Origin: Phaseolus vulgaris
Taxonomy: Eukaryota; Streptophyta; Magnoliopsida; Fabales; Fabaceae
Assembly (NCBI RefSeq): GCF_000499845.2
Contig: NC_023759.2
Location: 17,774,272 to 17,838,271, forward strand
Direction of reading: 5' to 3'
Length of the DNA: 64,000 nt
Part shown: positions 34,280 through 45,257 of the stretch, piece after piece
How the letters are laid out: the number at the start of each line of letters is the position of its first letter
Position numbering within the stretch: position 1 is the stretch's first letter
Made by a program: the position numbers and the translations under genes
Notes under the pieces: generated by a model
What the model saw: the letters and a program-made list of their open reading frames with translations, nothing else
Databases searched by the model: none
What the model was told of the DNA's origin: nothing

Positions 34280-35423
34280 ATGCTGCACTAGGTCCTGTTC
34301 CTGCACAAGGACCAAATTGATCGCCCATTCTGTAAATGCGAAGTACAAACGAGGCAGAGTACCCAGCTGCGGCTTGCACAACACTGGGGGACTGCCCAAG
34401 TACTCCTTCAGCTTGAGGAACGCCTATTCGCACTCTGTTGTCCAGATGAACCTATTGTTCCTCGTCAGGCACTAGAAATAAGGGTAACCCTTGTCCCCTC
34501 CCGCTGATACGAATCTAGACAGAGCAGTTATCCGCCCTATCAACTGCTGCACCTCCTTCACTGAGATCGGGCTCCTCATTGCGAGGATTGCAACACACTT
34601 CTCGGGGTTTAGCTTCAGTATACTTAGTTATCATAGTAAATAGCTCTTCTAAATCAGTGACATGTTGATCCTTCACTTGTGAGGTCACCACCATATCATC
34701 CACATAGGCCTGCACATTTCGCCCTATCATGGGCGCGAACACTCTGTCCATCAGCCTCTAGTAGGTGACACCTGCATTCTTCAGCCCAAAGGGCATCACT
34801 GTGTAACAATAGCAAGACAGTTTTGTCATGAACGTCGTCTTGCATTCGTCCCTGGGATGCATCTTGATCTGGTTATACCCAGAAAAGGCATCCAGGAAGT
34901 TGAGCAACCTGCAACCCGAGGCGCTATCTACCAAAGCATCAATGATTGGTAGGGGATAGGAGTCCTTCGGGCTAGCCTTGTTGAGGTCCGTGAAGTCTAC
35001 GCACATCCTGCACTTCCCGTTGGCCTTCTTCACCAAGACCACGTTTGCCAGCCACTCTAGGTACTAAATTTCCCTGATGTGGCCGACGCTCAGCAACTTC
35101 TGTGTCCCTTCTTTGATGACATGCCGCCTCTCCTCGTTAAACTTTCTCCTCCTCTGGCAGACGGGCCTGACCTGGGGATCCATTGTGAGGTGATGGCATA
35201 GGAAGTCAGGGTCTATGCCAGGCATGTCCGAGGCGGACCATGCGAAGGCATCCAGGTGTCGTGCTATGACCTCGGCAATCTGGTCCTGCGTCGCTTGGCC
35301 TAGAGATTTGCCAAGCTTGAAAATTCTTTCGGGCGATCTCTGCACAGGCGACCCCTTCTTCACTTGGAGACCGGGTGGTGACTGTGAACACCCCTCTCTT
35401 TGTTTTGAGGCTATTCTCATCAT
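34280..35423 (-). pseudogene. Tat-type reverse transcriptase and RNase H start
   Basis: 35423-35064 covers the RT N-terminal lead (FAWSASDMPGIDPDFLCHHL, RPVCQRRRKFNEERRHVIKE). 35042-34758 has MVLVKKANGKCRMCVDFTDL, FLDAFSGYNQIKMHP and VMPFGLKNAGVTY. After a stop, 34751-34515 has the catalytic QAYVDDMVV box. Below 34510 the strand reads FIWTTECE and LKLKEYLGSPPVL, the start of RNase H. Broken by a few stops only. Confidence 0.88.
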
Positions 35424-35829
35424 AACATCTCTTAGCCTTCTTCTGGTCTGACTTGATGGTGATCACTGTTCCTCCTAAGTCAAGCAGCTTCATCTTCATG
35501 TGCCTAGTTGATGCCATCGCCCTGAACCTGTTCAATGCAGGTCTGCCCAACAGTATGTTGTAAGCTGAGGGAGCGTTAACAACAAGGTACCTGATGTTCT
35601 CTGTGCAGAAGGCAACACCATCTGTGAAGGTGGTTCTCAGCTCTAAGTGCCCACACACTTCCACTCGGTCTCCCGTAAACTCATACAAACAGTCGGTGTA
35701 AGGCCTCAGTTGATCAGGAGACAACTGCAACTTGTTGAAAGTCGACCAGAACATCACGTCTGTCGAGCTTCCCTGGTCCACCAGGACACGGTGCACCTTC
35801 CTCCCTGCGGTCACTACCGAGATCACCAT
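35424..35829 (-). pseudogene. Tat-type retroelement aspartic protease
   Basis: MVISVVTAGRKVHRVLVDQG followed by SSTDVMFW: the active site is Asp-Gln-Gly-Ser-Ser, common in Tat proteases. Then LELRTTFTDGVAFCTENIRY, AYNILLGRPALNRFRAMAST (the ILGRP block) and VITIKSDQKKAKRCYDENSL. The frame is open to 35206 but then diverges from RT, so a frameshift near 35410 separates protease from RT. Confidence 0.85.
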
Positions 35830-35849
35830 TGGGTCATTGTCGTAGGGGA

Positions 35850-36295
35850 CGACATCTCGGAGGTCGGCCTTGGTGAAGACGAGGTCGAAGTCAAGGGCTT
35901 AGTCTGCCTCTTTCGCCTCTACCGTCATCACCGCTCGTGCATACTTCTTCCGCTGGGAGGCAGTGCATCCTCCGCCTGAGAAACCTCCCGAAATGGTGTG
36001 AATTTCACCATGAACGGGCATCTCGTGCCCCTGATCACCTCCTGACGCTACCAATGTTTGGGCTCCCTGTGACTCTAGCAAGTAGTCCTTCAGGAAGCCA
36101 TTCTTCACCATTTTGTCCAACTGGTGTCTGAGTGCCAAACAGTTGCGTATGGGATGGCCATACGCTTGGTGGAACTCGCACGCACCAGGCGTTCTTGTTA
36201 GGCCCCAACCTGTTGTCAGTCTTTGTGGGCATCTTGAGTCTCTTCGCTATGTTGGGGAAAGCGATGAAATCCTTCAATTCCACTCGACTCAACAT
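35850..36295 (-). pseudogene. Tat-type gag C-terminal remnant
   Basis: Overlapping frames 36295-36035 and 36138-35899 give LKDFIAFPNIAKRLKMPTKT and a later KMVKNGFLKDYLLE segment followed by a region typical of the Gag C-terminus before the protease. Frameshifted. The N-terminal Gag domain is missing where the minisatellite begins. Confidence 0.6.
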
Positions 36296-37250
36296 GGAAA
36301 CTAGCCGACTTGGTTTGACATGGTTCTCGACTGACTCGACCTGGGCCTGAACCTACTCAGCTCGACCTGGATCTAGGTCGACTTGGCTTTACATCAGCCT
36401 GGTGCCTACTCAACCTTGGCTCGGAGCAACTCAATTGGACATGGGTCCGGGCATACTCAATTAGACATGGCCACGGGCCGTCTCGACTCAAATGGGTTTG
36501 GGCCAATTCAGCTTGACATGGGCTTGAGCCCACTCGGGTCAACATGGTCCTGAGCCGACTTGGATCAACATGGGCTCGGGCCGACTCAGATCAACATGGT
36601 CCCAAGTCGACTCGGATCGACATAGGCCTAGCTCGACTCGTCTCAACATATGCCTGGATGACTCGACTTGGCTCGACATAGGTGTCGGTCGACTCTGCTT
36701 GACACTAGCCCGAATCGACATGATCCCGGATACACTTAGTTCGACATGGATGCGGGTCCACTCAGATCGAGATGGGCCTGGGCAAACTTGGCTAGGCATC
36801 GCCTAGGGCTGACATGGACTAACATGGGCCTAGGACGACTCGACTCAACATAGGCTTGGGGTGACTCAGCTCGACATGGGCCCGAACCGACTTGGCTCGA
36901 CATCAGCTCAGGCCGACTCAACTCGGCATGGGCCCGGGTCGATTGGCTCGACATGGGCCCGGTGCTGACTTGACCTTGTCTGGGTGCCAACTCGACATGG
37001 GCTCTAACCCACTCCACTCGACTTGGGCCCAGGTTGAATTGGCTCGACTTTGGCATGGTCCGACTTGACTCGACTTTGGCTTGGGCCAACTAGTCTCGAC
37101 TTGGGCCCGGACCATCTCGGCTCGACTTTGGCTCGAACTGACTCGACTCGATTTGGGCTCTGACCGACTCAGTTCGACATGGGCTTGGATCGACTTAGGT
37201 CAATCCGGACCTGGATTGACTATGCTCAACTTGGGTCAGGGCCAAGTCAA
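36283..37250. repeat. GC-rich minisatellite, 26-bp degenerate unit
   Basis: The typical unit is CTCGACATGGGCCCGG then GCCGACTCGG; the period is 26 bp with occasional length variants. About 35 units over 0.97 kb. Both strands give long open frames rich in Ser, Arg and Pro simply because the unit lacks stops. Composition is far more GC-rich than the surrounding DNA. It adjoins the Tat gag remnant and may have arisen within that element. Confidence 0.9.
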
Positions 37251-38851
37251 AATTAACCCAAAATCCATTTTGGACAATTCAAAATTGTATCCAATCTATA
37301 TCTAATCCATATTCAATTAAATGAATTGGACTTAAAATCCAACAATATGGATTTAGATTTAAGATAAATCCATTTAAATGGATTAAAAGTAATATGGATT
37401 TGGATAATTATGAATTGAATTTGACAATTTGGATTTTTTACCAACCCTTAATGTTAAGAATTATGAGAAAGGTGAAAATATGAAGGCTTCCTACTAATAT
37501 GGGCTAAAACATGGTGATTTGAGGACCAATGATTTGAGACTAAATTTGGAAATCAAGAAAATGATGAAGTAATTGAAAAGGAAATGACATTATAGACTAG
37601 GATGTTGAAATATATGTAGAATGAATTATTGAGATTCCAAAGTCTTATTTTGATAGTTGGTGTTGAATAAAGGATTGATCATAATTGATTATGTTTTAAG
37701 ACAAATAGTTCGCTCTATGTGGAACATGTTGAAGTGACTTAGAAGAATCCTGATAGCATAGAGGAACAACATAGAATTGAGGATTAAAGTGTGGATGTGA
37801 TTCAAGAATTTGCACACGAGGAAGGACAAAGAGGACAAAAAAATTGAAGTTATGATGGATCAACATTATACTAAGGAGAATGTGGTAATCCTTGGAAGGT
37901 TGATAGGATCTTGATCAACATTATACTTAAGAACCATGGAAGAACAAAAGAAGTTGGCAGAAGCATGAAAAAACAATGGGTTTCAATTCATCAACAATAT
38001 AAAACAAGGTAGAAACAAGAACAAGTAATGAAATGAAAATAGAAAATAGAAAATGGATTAAGGAGAGATTAATGAAGAAAATGTCACCTTTGAAATAGAC
38101 TTCCAAAGAATAAGTACGAAAGAGGATTTATCACTTTGAAAAATCATTCCAATATAAGAACCAACACAAGAGTAGAACACTCTTAAGACTCTCAAAGATA
38201 TCTTACAAAAGTGCATTTCATATATTCTTAAAAATGAGTTACAAAGGGGTTGAACTCTCCTTTTATAGAATTATGCCATGACCAAGGAGTGGAAAAGTCA
38301 CCTTCCATGTGTAGAACAAAGTAAATCCTAAGTGTACACATAAGAATAACTAAACTAATGATTACTTAGGTAACTCATATGTTTATCGCTTATTTAACTC
38401 TTAATCTTCCTAACACACAGGTAGTCCCTTACATGGAGTTAGTTGCAAGAGATTATGTGGTGCCTACAATTAAGGAAGAAATGCATGAAGTTAGTTGGAA
38501 GTTTCTAAAAACAAGGAGAAGATATGTGAGGAAGTTTCAATCATCACATGCACTTAAAAGTAACATGTGGAAGTTAAAAACTCTTCATGTGTATACTCAC
38601 TTATCTAAAATTCATCCTATCTACTCTCATATATATTCTCTTAGATTGCATAATAATCCAAAGGAGTCAAGGAATACTCTATAGTATAAGAAATTTACAA
38701 ATTTAAGTGTTTCTTTATTTCTTCTTCCATTTTTTAAAGTTTTTCTCTTACGATTCTCCCTTGGAATTTGTTCTTAATATCTTTTTCTTTATTTCTTCTA
38801 GTCATGCTTCTTGATTTTATTCCTTTATATTCTTTTTTCTCATATTTTCTT
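37251..38851 (-). other. Unclassified repeat DNA with an LTR-like part
   Basis: 37260-37450 is rich in AATCCAT / ATGGATT inverted motifs. 37900-38370 on the minus strand contains TTCTATAAAAGGAGAG (about 38255), an LTR-type TATA element. Two near-identical GATCAACATTATACT strings lie at about 37858 and 37914. No coding motif recognised. Confidence 0.35.
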
Positions 38852-39305
38852 AGAAAGTGGACTTTAAGCCTAACTCAACCTTATAAAACCGATTCATAAA
38901 GTGAGGTTTGCACCCACTTATATACTATGAAATATCCTTATCTTTAGTCGATGTGGGATCTCCAACACACTCCCTTCACGCTAAGACCCTCCAACTTTGA
39001 GTCGATTTTATAAGATTGAGTTAGGCTTAAAGTCCACTTCCTAGTATGGTATTAGAGCCATTTATAGCATATTCTACCGAGAGTTTGTTGGGCTTATCAG
39101 GTCATCTGCTATTGGATTGCTATCAGATCACCCATAAATATATAGTCTTATGCACGAGTTGGAGAGTCTCAACTTGAGGAGTGTGTGTTGGAGATTCCAC
39201 ATCGACTAGAGATAAGGACATTTTATAGTATATAAGTTGATGCAAAACCTCACCTTATAAGTCGATTTTGTAAGGTTGATTTAGGCTTAAAGTTTATTTT
39301 CTTAA
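38852..39305. mobile_element. Inverted-repeat element (MITE/TRIM-like)
   Basis: Arms of about 125 bp (38852-38975 and 39177-39305) are inverted copies of each other: the left has GTCGATGTGGGATCTCCAAC, the right GTTGGAGATTCCACATCGAC. The 200-bp centre holds a primer-binding-like TGGTATTAGAGCC near 39050 and a further inverted fragment of the arm. No coding capacity. Whether it is a MITE or a rearranged small LTR element cannot be told from one copy. Confidence 0.7.
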
Positions 39306-39771
39306 TATCTTTTTGCAAGATCTTCACTATCATAACTTACATCTTCCTTCCCATCTAATAGGAAATTCGTCCACAAATTTGGAAGTCTTGCATCATATAA
39401 GAAAATATGACATACGTTGAGGATATGACTAACACCATATTCTTCAGAGATATCTAACTTATGATTTTTTTTTTTAAGATTTAGGAATGGTGATCTCCCT
39501 AACCTAAAGTGTGAATTTTGTTTGATTATGAAACCTATACCAAACACAATCTCGAGGTTGAAAGATGACTCTCTTTTTTCCTTTATTTGCGTTCTTCCTT
39601 TATTTGGGTCACTTTCATATTTTCCACCTATCTCTAGTTTAACCTTAACATGTAGATATTTTAAAAAATTTGCTCTATCATTTTCATATTTACACATCAT
39701 TTGCTTTGAAGTAGGAAGGAGTTATCAGATAAGTCAGTTAAAAGTGAGTAAAAAATTGTAAAACAAGTACC
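39306..39771. other. Unassigned stretch with a 132-codon minus-strand ORF
   Basis: Minus ORF 39700-39302 (KYENDRANFLKYLHVKVKLE, DARLPNLWTNFLLDG) has no motif I recognise. The sentence-like acidic/basic composition could be a decayed retroelement linker. Its 3' end runs into the inverted-repeat element. Confidence 0.3.
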
Positions 39772-40464
39772 CACTACAAAGAAAAGTGTATATTGTGGCG
39801 GTTTTTTTCGTATAAAGTGACGTTTATAACCACCACAATATACGCTTGTGGCAGTTTCCCAAACCGCCATAGAACTGGCCGCCACAAAGTTTAATGTGGC
39901 GGTTTTATGTTACCCGCTGCAACACCCGCCACTTTAAACATAGTGTAAGTTGTGACGGTTTTTATATGTAAGTAGTGTCAGTTATAACTGTCGCAATTTA
40001 CAAGCATTGAAGAAAATTCTGACACCATAGTATACATAAGTAGTGGCGTTTTTAACTGACGTAATTTTAATACTGAATAAATAAAATTTAACCACTTTTT
40101 TTATAATTTGTTTTATACAATTATAAATTTTAACCACCACTTTTTTATAATCTTTTTTATAATCTGTTTTGTACAATTATAAAATTTAACCACCACTTTT
40201 GCATAATAAAATAAAATAATGTATAAAGTTATAATCATCCATTCATTTTCATTGAAAATTAAAGCACACATAATAATGTTCAAAAATTTATATATAATTG
40301 AAAATTAAAACACATATAAAGGTCATACATTTCTAATCAAGTTTAAAATTACAACACATAATTGTTCAAAAGTTCATACATCCCTAATCAAGTTTAAAAT
40401 TACAACACATAATTGTTCAAAAGTTCATACATCCCCAATCAAGTTTAAAATTAAAACACACATC

Positions 40465-40539
40465 CTAATCAGTTTTGCTTCCAGCACTTGATCCTATTAC
40501 TTGATTAGGTGATGGAGCACCACTTCCATAATCTGATGC
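40465..40539 (-). pseudogene. Orphan terminal exon inside the CACTA element
   Basis: On the minus strand an acceptor (ATTTATTTCAG) precedes 75 open bases coding ASDYGSGAPSPNQVIGSSAG and SKTD, then TAG. It lies downstream of the squalene synthase exons but does not resemble the membrane-anchored C-terminus of plant squalene synthase. It may come from a third captured gene or from the transposon's own gene. Confidence 0.45.
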
Positions 40540-40638
40540 CTGAAATAAATAATTTTAAGTTAATGAATTTGTATGTTTATAATTATAAAATAAAAAGACA
40601 CCAATAAAAGACTTCAGTATCGAAATAGTTGTTCTAAC

Positions 40639-41715
40639 CTCTCCTCATTTTAACTACACCCTCTGAAGACCTCAATGTTGTTGTAACATAACGCTAGTGT
40701 TCCAATTGCCATTATCTGTCACAGTACAGCACATGTCAAATAAACATCAAAATTACTAGGGAAAGATTATCAAAATAACTATTGCTAGATTCATTAAACA
40801 TAAAATGAATATGAACGAAACTAACACCCCTTTGACCCCAAAAAAAAATTAATAGTGCTTAAAGAAAAATAGGTTCCACATAGCATCAGATTGTACCCAG
40901 TAAATCCACCCAAGCAGCTTCTTCCTCTAGAACATATGCAACTCAAAAGAACAAATTTCTTATTCCACGTAGTATTAACTAAAACCAGCAAGGCTATATA
41001 GCTAAACCCTCACACAATCATGATCTATTAAAATCACTCAACCACAGGAAGACAATCTGTACTCTCACAATTATTGTACATGAAGTTTCTATTAAAAGAT
41101 ATTTTGTTTCTTGGCTTACCACTATGTATAGGTAAAACACTTAACTAGAAATTGTATAATAGATTGTTATTAACACATCTTTTGGGAAGTCTTAAACTAA
41201 ATCTTAAAAGAAACTGGCATAATATATTAATTTTACTTTTTCATATTTTATTGAACTGAATAGGGAGGAAGCTGGAATGATTTAACTCTTCTGAAACATA
41301 ACATGGTATGCAAACAATATAAAACATGCATATAAATTATTGTATATCATTGCAACATAGAGTGACATGAACTAAATAACAGTTCCATCAGAAGTAACTA
41401 AGTAAAAGAACAGTACCTGGGGTATAGCACAAAAACGAAATATAGACGAGCCTCTTAAAGCAGACATGTATATTAAGGAATCTTCAGCATGCATCAGAGC
41501 TTTAGTGACCCTGTCATTTAAGCATTGTACTGCCTTAACAGAATTCTACTCATATTTCAAATCCTGGATTATAAAATTAAATTGAAGTGACAAATAAGAA
41601 ACCCATACATCAACACACCTGAACATGGAGTGAAAGTCAAAAAGGTATTTCATGTGTAAATTTGGCCATGCCAGCACCCATTCTTTTTGTAATGTCCTCA
41701 ATTGCTTCCTGATAG
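40639..41715 (-). pseudogene. SQS: Squalene synthase exons, captured and broken
   Basis: Three exons in the gene's order. 41715-41649: YQEAIEDITKRMGAGMAKF, after a TTTGCAG acceptor. 41563-41417: DLKYE-stop-[31 protein letters not shown], then a GT donor. 40715-40639: MAIGTLALCYNNIEVFRG, then a frameshift and a GT donor. Squalene synthase joins two farnesyl diphosphates into squalene at the ER for sterols and triterpenoids. Missing here: the N-terminal third, the exons carrying both Asp-rich motifs, and the membrane anchor. The in-frame TAG and frameshift rule out function. Introns survive, so it was copied from genomic DNA. Confidence 0.88.
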
Positions 41716-42930
41716 CTGCAAATATCATTGACTAACATTTAACTTGTTTATCATAGAATATACAGCAAAAATTTAATTACATAAATAACTGAGAAAAGCT
41801 AATAAAAAGGAAGTGAATCAATAGTCCATATACACATCTCCGTTGGTCGGGAAATCTCTTCAATTTGAACAATATGAATGGGCCACAAAATCTAACCTGG
41901 AAAAAAATCTTCTACAGCTCCTCTAATTGTCCCTCTAAATACTCATAAAAACGAATATATATATATATATATATTAATCATTTAACATTTAATGTAATAA
42001 ATTATTTATTAATTATGTATACATAATAAATGTCACTATAATTTTTAGTTATCAATATTGGTAAAATAATCTAATTATTGATATTTAGCAATATATATTA
42101 GAAACTAAATTCTAAATTTAACCAAATTATATAAATTTAGTTAGTAGGTAAGGTTCATACCCACTTTTATAATTTAGTTTAATTATATTTTTAATTAAAG
42201 TAAAATCTTTATCATACCTACATGGAATACTAGAGATATTAAGATTAAGAAGTAAAGAGTTGATATAAAAAAAACACAATAGACTAACAAACGTGAATAA
42301 GATAGACTCTCATAAGTTTTAATACCATTTAAAAAAATAAATTGAAGTCTAACTTCACCATATAAAAATTAATTTGTAAAATAAAATTTATTATATTTAC
42401 AAAATTAATTTGTTTATTCATTTAAGCCTCGCAAATGAATCATGTTTATTTAAGGGGTGTTATTAAATACAAAACACCATGTTTATTCATTAGTATGTAA
42501 TCGACGGTATAATAAGTAATTCCAATCCAAATTTTGATATTCCAGAAAGGGATACAAATGAGTCCACAAATGTTATTCACAAAGATATTCTATTGGTAGC
42601 ACAGCATGCATTAATGATAAACAGTACACACCCCCACTTCCCCAAGTGTAATAACAATGATAGCATAAAATATTTTTTTATTGCCAACAAAATATATATA
42701 AAATTATGTACAGATTTATGTAATAGATAGTTATTATATATATATACTATTAAGAGTATAAATAATTTTCTGCTGATAGACCAAAAGGGAGCCCATACAA
42801 GAAAACAAGTTTTTGTTATCCTTAGTCCAATAGGGTTGATAGTGCAGTAAGTTAACAACAGATACATTTTAGAGACTCTAAATCATGGATAGAATATAGG
42901 GTATTATATGCCTACATAACTAGAAGTTAC

Positions 42931-44339
42931 CTTCAGAGAGCGTTCAAGATAGTAGTCAAATATTACTTGACATTTGTTGGGTCCTAGTGGAACCACAAGA
43001 TTGGTGTCCATCCAAGGTCCGTACCTATGAAGGCCAGCAAGCACCCCAAGTTATAAAGCATGCTAATTTGCAAAACAAATAATACACTTGAATATATCAA
43101 AATTTCTTGTTTAAATGAATAAGATGACTGAAAAAATGATCTACCATGCCTAAACAACAACAAAACAAGCACCTATTAATCATGAAGTTTGGGTAAATAA
43201 AAGCGTATATAGCTTTTCTTCCAAGTCGATCATAATTCTCTTCGCTTTTCTCTGAGCTACCTTCACAACTTTGGATGCTAACCTTTTCAAACATCTGTTG
43301 TCTCATTCATAAACAATCTTTTTAGAACATAAGCAACCAGATGTGTAACAAAAGAAATAAAAAATCCAGTGCCAAAAGTATTTATTATTTTAGCTCACTT
43401 TAGAAAATTATTTTAGTTAGTAGACTGATAAAGAAAATTCTTTATTCTGGTTGCAGAAAAGGATGAAAAAGTCATATAACAAGGGTCCCAAAAAACCATC
43501 TACATGACTCAATTTTTCATGCTACAGTACAATAGCATGTAAAATGAAAAGATTTTTTAAAGACAGCAAAGAAGCTTACAGTGATAGAATAGGAATCCAT
43601 CTTAAGATCAGAAACAAGGCCTTTATGTGCATACGGCACATGATAGCCACCATCTAAGTTAGTTATCATAGAATACCTTAAAAAAAACCCTGAAATTGCT
43701 AAAGTCTTAGAAAAAAAAAACCCATTGAATCATACAAACAACATTGTGGATATAATAAAAGCTGATGTTTAAAATTTCTTGTAGAGAATGTTCACTTGTG
43801 AGATAAAGCAAACAGGTTTACCTACTATACGTGAGAGTGAAGTTTCATAAACCAGATAAAAATCTGGTCACATAATTATAAAGAAAATGTAACCGTAGCT
43901 CACATAATAAACAATAACTTCCAGGAAAAAGAATCAATTGAATCAAATAGTCAATTCATACCTTCCAATTGCATTCAATTGTGTATTCACGTCTGCAAAC
44001 ATAACTTAGTGAAGAATCAATTCCAGTGGAACTCAGTACTTCTGAACAGCTATCCAGCCATTCCTTTGACACATTATGGCTATCAACTTTCTTCTGAGAG
44101 ACATTCTCTTTTTCCAGATTGAGAAGAACAAAACGTCCCCAGGTAGCTGCTTTGATTGGTAAAAGGCCAAAATCCTACCCTTCATGATCACAGAGAAATC
44201 AGTTGACCTTTCCCTCTGAAAAATATATAGTACAAGAAACTTATCACGGAACATATCTGCATACATTTATATTGAAATTTCGCATTCCTGATATTCTAGT
44301 GGCCTTTATAAGTGCTCCATTGAAACCATAAGTCCTCCC
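42931..44339 (-). pseudogene. CMO: Choline monooxygenase exons, captured and broken
   Basis: Five exons in order. 44339-44265: GRTYGFNGALIKATRISGMR, where a Trp of the usual HGWTYG is Arg. 44174-43962: GLLPIKAATWGRFVLLNLEK to EYTIECNWK. 43676-43580: VFYDN, one inserted base, then DGGYHVPYAHKGLVSD, which holds the H-x4-H iron ligands. 43294-43173: MFEKVSIQSCEGSSEKSEEN to IYAFIYPNFMINR. 43024-42931: YGPWMDTNLVVPLGPNKCQ to DYYLERSLK. Most junctions keep AG acceptors and GT donors. The enzyme is a plastid Rieske oxygenase converting choline to betaine aldehyde. The exons with the Rieske Cys/His ligands and the C-terminus are not seen. Confidence 0.9.
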
Positions 44340-44569
44340 CTGCAGAAATCATCGTATTTTCATATCTAAGTTTTCAAAACATAGAAACCTATACGAGAAA
44401 GTATCAGATCATGATAACTAAGTACAGCTATTACCTGTGAAGGAAAGCTTGACAATTATGTTTTCAATTTCACAAGGATCATAATATAAAAAGAGAGGAG
44501 ATCTATAGAGAAGAGAATCAAAACTGCCCATGTCAGTTCCTTCAATTACACATCAAACAAAGCATTGAT

Positions 44570-44720
44570 AAGAGAACGCGCAAGCATTTAATTACCTTCA
44601 AATCGGACCTCTTCACATCAGAGGCGTAATTTGAACTTCTGAAGGCGATAGGGTTTGATTGTGTTGAATCCTTGCAAGGAGGTGGCGATGGCGGACGCGA
44701 GAGTAGGGTTTTGTGACAAT
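44570..44720 (-). pseudogene. Possible first exon (plastid transit-like) of the captured gene
   Basis: On the minus strand the reading LASAIATSLQGFNTIKPYRL followed by QKFKLR looks like a Ser/Thr/Lys-rich transit peptide. It sits about 230 bases upstream of the first recognised choline monooxygenase exon and ends near a GT. There is no ATG in place (CTC stands where one would fit). The call rests on composition and position only. Confidence 0.35.
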
Positions 44721-44734
44721 AAACGTGTGGAGGC

Positions 44735-44880
44735 AGAGAGCGCTAGGGTTCGTATGGAGGGAGAGAGCGCTAGGGTTTGTGTAGAGGGAGAGAGCGCTAA
44801 GGGTTCTCCACATAGGGATGAGAGTGTTGTGGAGGCAGAGGAACGAGAGTGTTGTGGAGGCAGAGGAACGAGAGTGAAGA
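44735..44880. repeat. Short direct repeats near the right CACTA end
   Basis: GAGGGAGAGAGCGCTA occurs three times in about 28-bp steps (44757-44800 and just before), followed by two copies of GAGGCAGAGGAACGAGAGTG (about 44834-44878). The repeats open shadow frames on both strands. Confidence 0.75.
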
Positions 44881-45257
44881 GCGTTAGGTTTTCCAAACTG
44901 AAATTCAAAAAAAATTATTTTCTTAAGTTTTAAAAAAAAATTCAATTTTCAATTAGTTTTTGTGAGAGTAAGTTTAAAAAAAGGAATAAAGTAAGTTTTA
45001 AAAAAAAATCCATTTAAAAAAAAATTATTTTCTTAAGTTTTCAAAAAAAAATTCAATTTTCAAAAATTCAATTTTCAATTTTTAAAACTCAAAGCAAGTT
45101 TTCAAATATGAAGGAAAATTGTGACGGTTAAAAATGACATAATTTAAAAGATAATTGTGGCGGTTAATGAAATGACGTATTATACTGAAATTTGTGGCGG
45201 TTATTAATAACTGCCATATTAAAACCGCCACATTTTACACATTTTTTTGTAGTGACC

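Larger units (their letters stand above)
34271..36295 (-). mobile_element. GC-rich Ty3/gypsy fragment, Tat-type gag-pol
   Basis: Right to left: gag C-terminus, protease, RT, start of RNase H. No LTR is found on either side. Its base composition and codon use are clearly richer in G and C than the flanks. The order protease-RT-RNase H and the protease/RT wording match the plant Tat lineage. The left end stops within RNase H at a junction with AT-rich DNA; the right end meets a minisatellite. Confidence 0.85.
39772..45254. mobile_element. CACTA transposon carrying captured host gene exons
   Basis: Left terminus CACTACAAAGAAAAGTG; right terminus (reverse complement) CACTACAAAAAAATGTG. The similarity continues to TGTGGCGGTTT, about 33 positions. 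The 3-bp target duplication ACC lies at 39769-39771 and 45255-45257. Subterminal GTGGCGGTT/AACCGCCAC motifs recur on both sides, as in CACTA elements. No TNPD-type transposase is seen in 5.48 kb. The interior instead holds minus-strand exons of choline monooxygenase and squalene synthase separated by introns. A 51-bp unit is repeated about 2.6 times at 40323-40458. Confidence 0.93.

Noticed and set aside
36357..37305. Several 60-117 codon ORFs on both strands rich in Ser, Arg and Pro
   Set aside because: All lie inside the 26-bp minisatellite, whose unit lacks stop codons; no independent coding signal.
44613..44945. Overlapping ORFs with repeated ALSPST-like peptides
   Set aside because: They translate short direct repeats near the CACTA end; only the transit-like part on one frame was kept, at low confidence.
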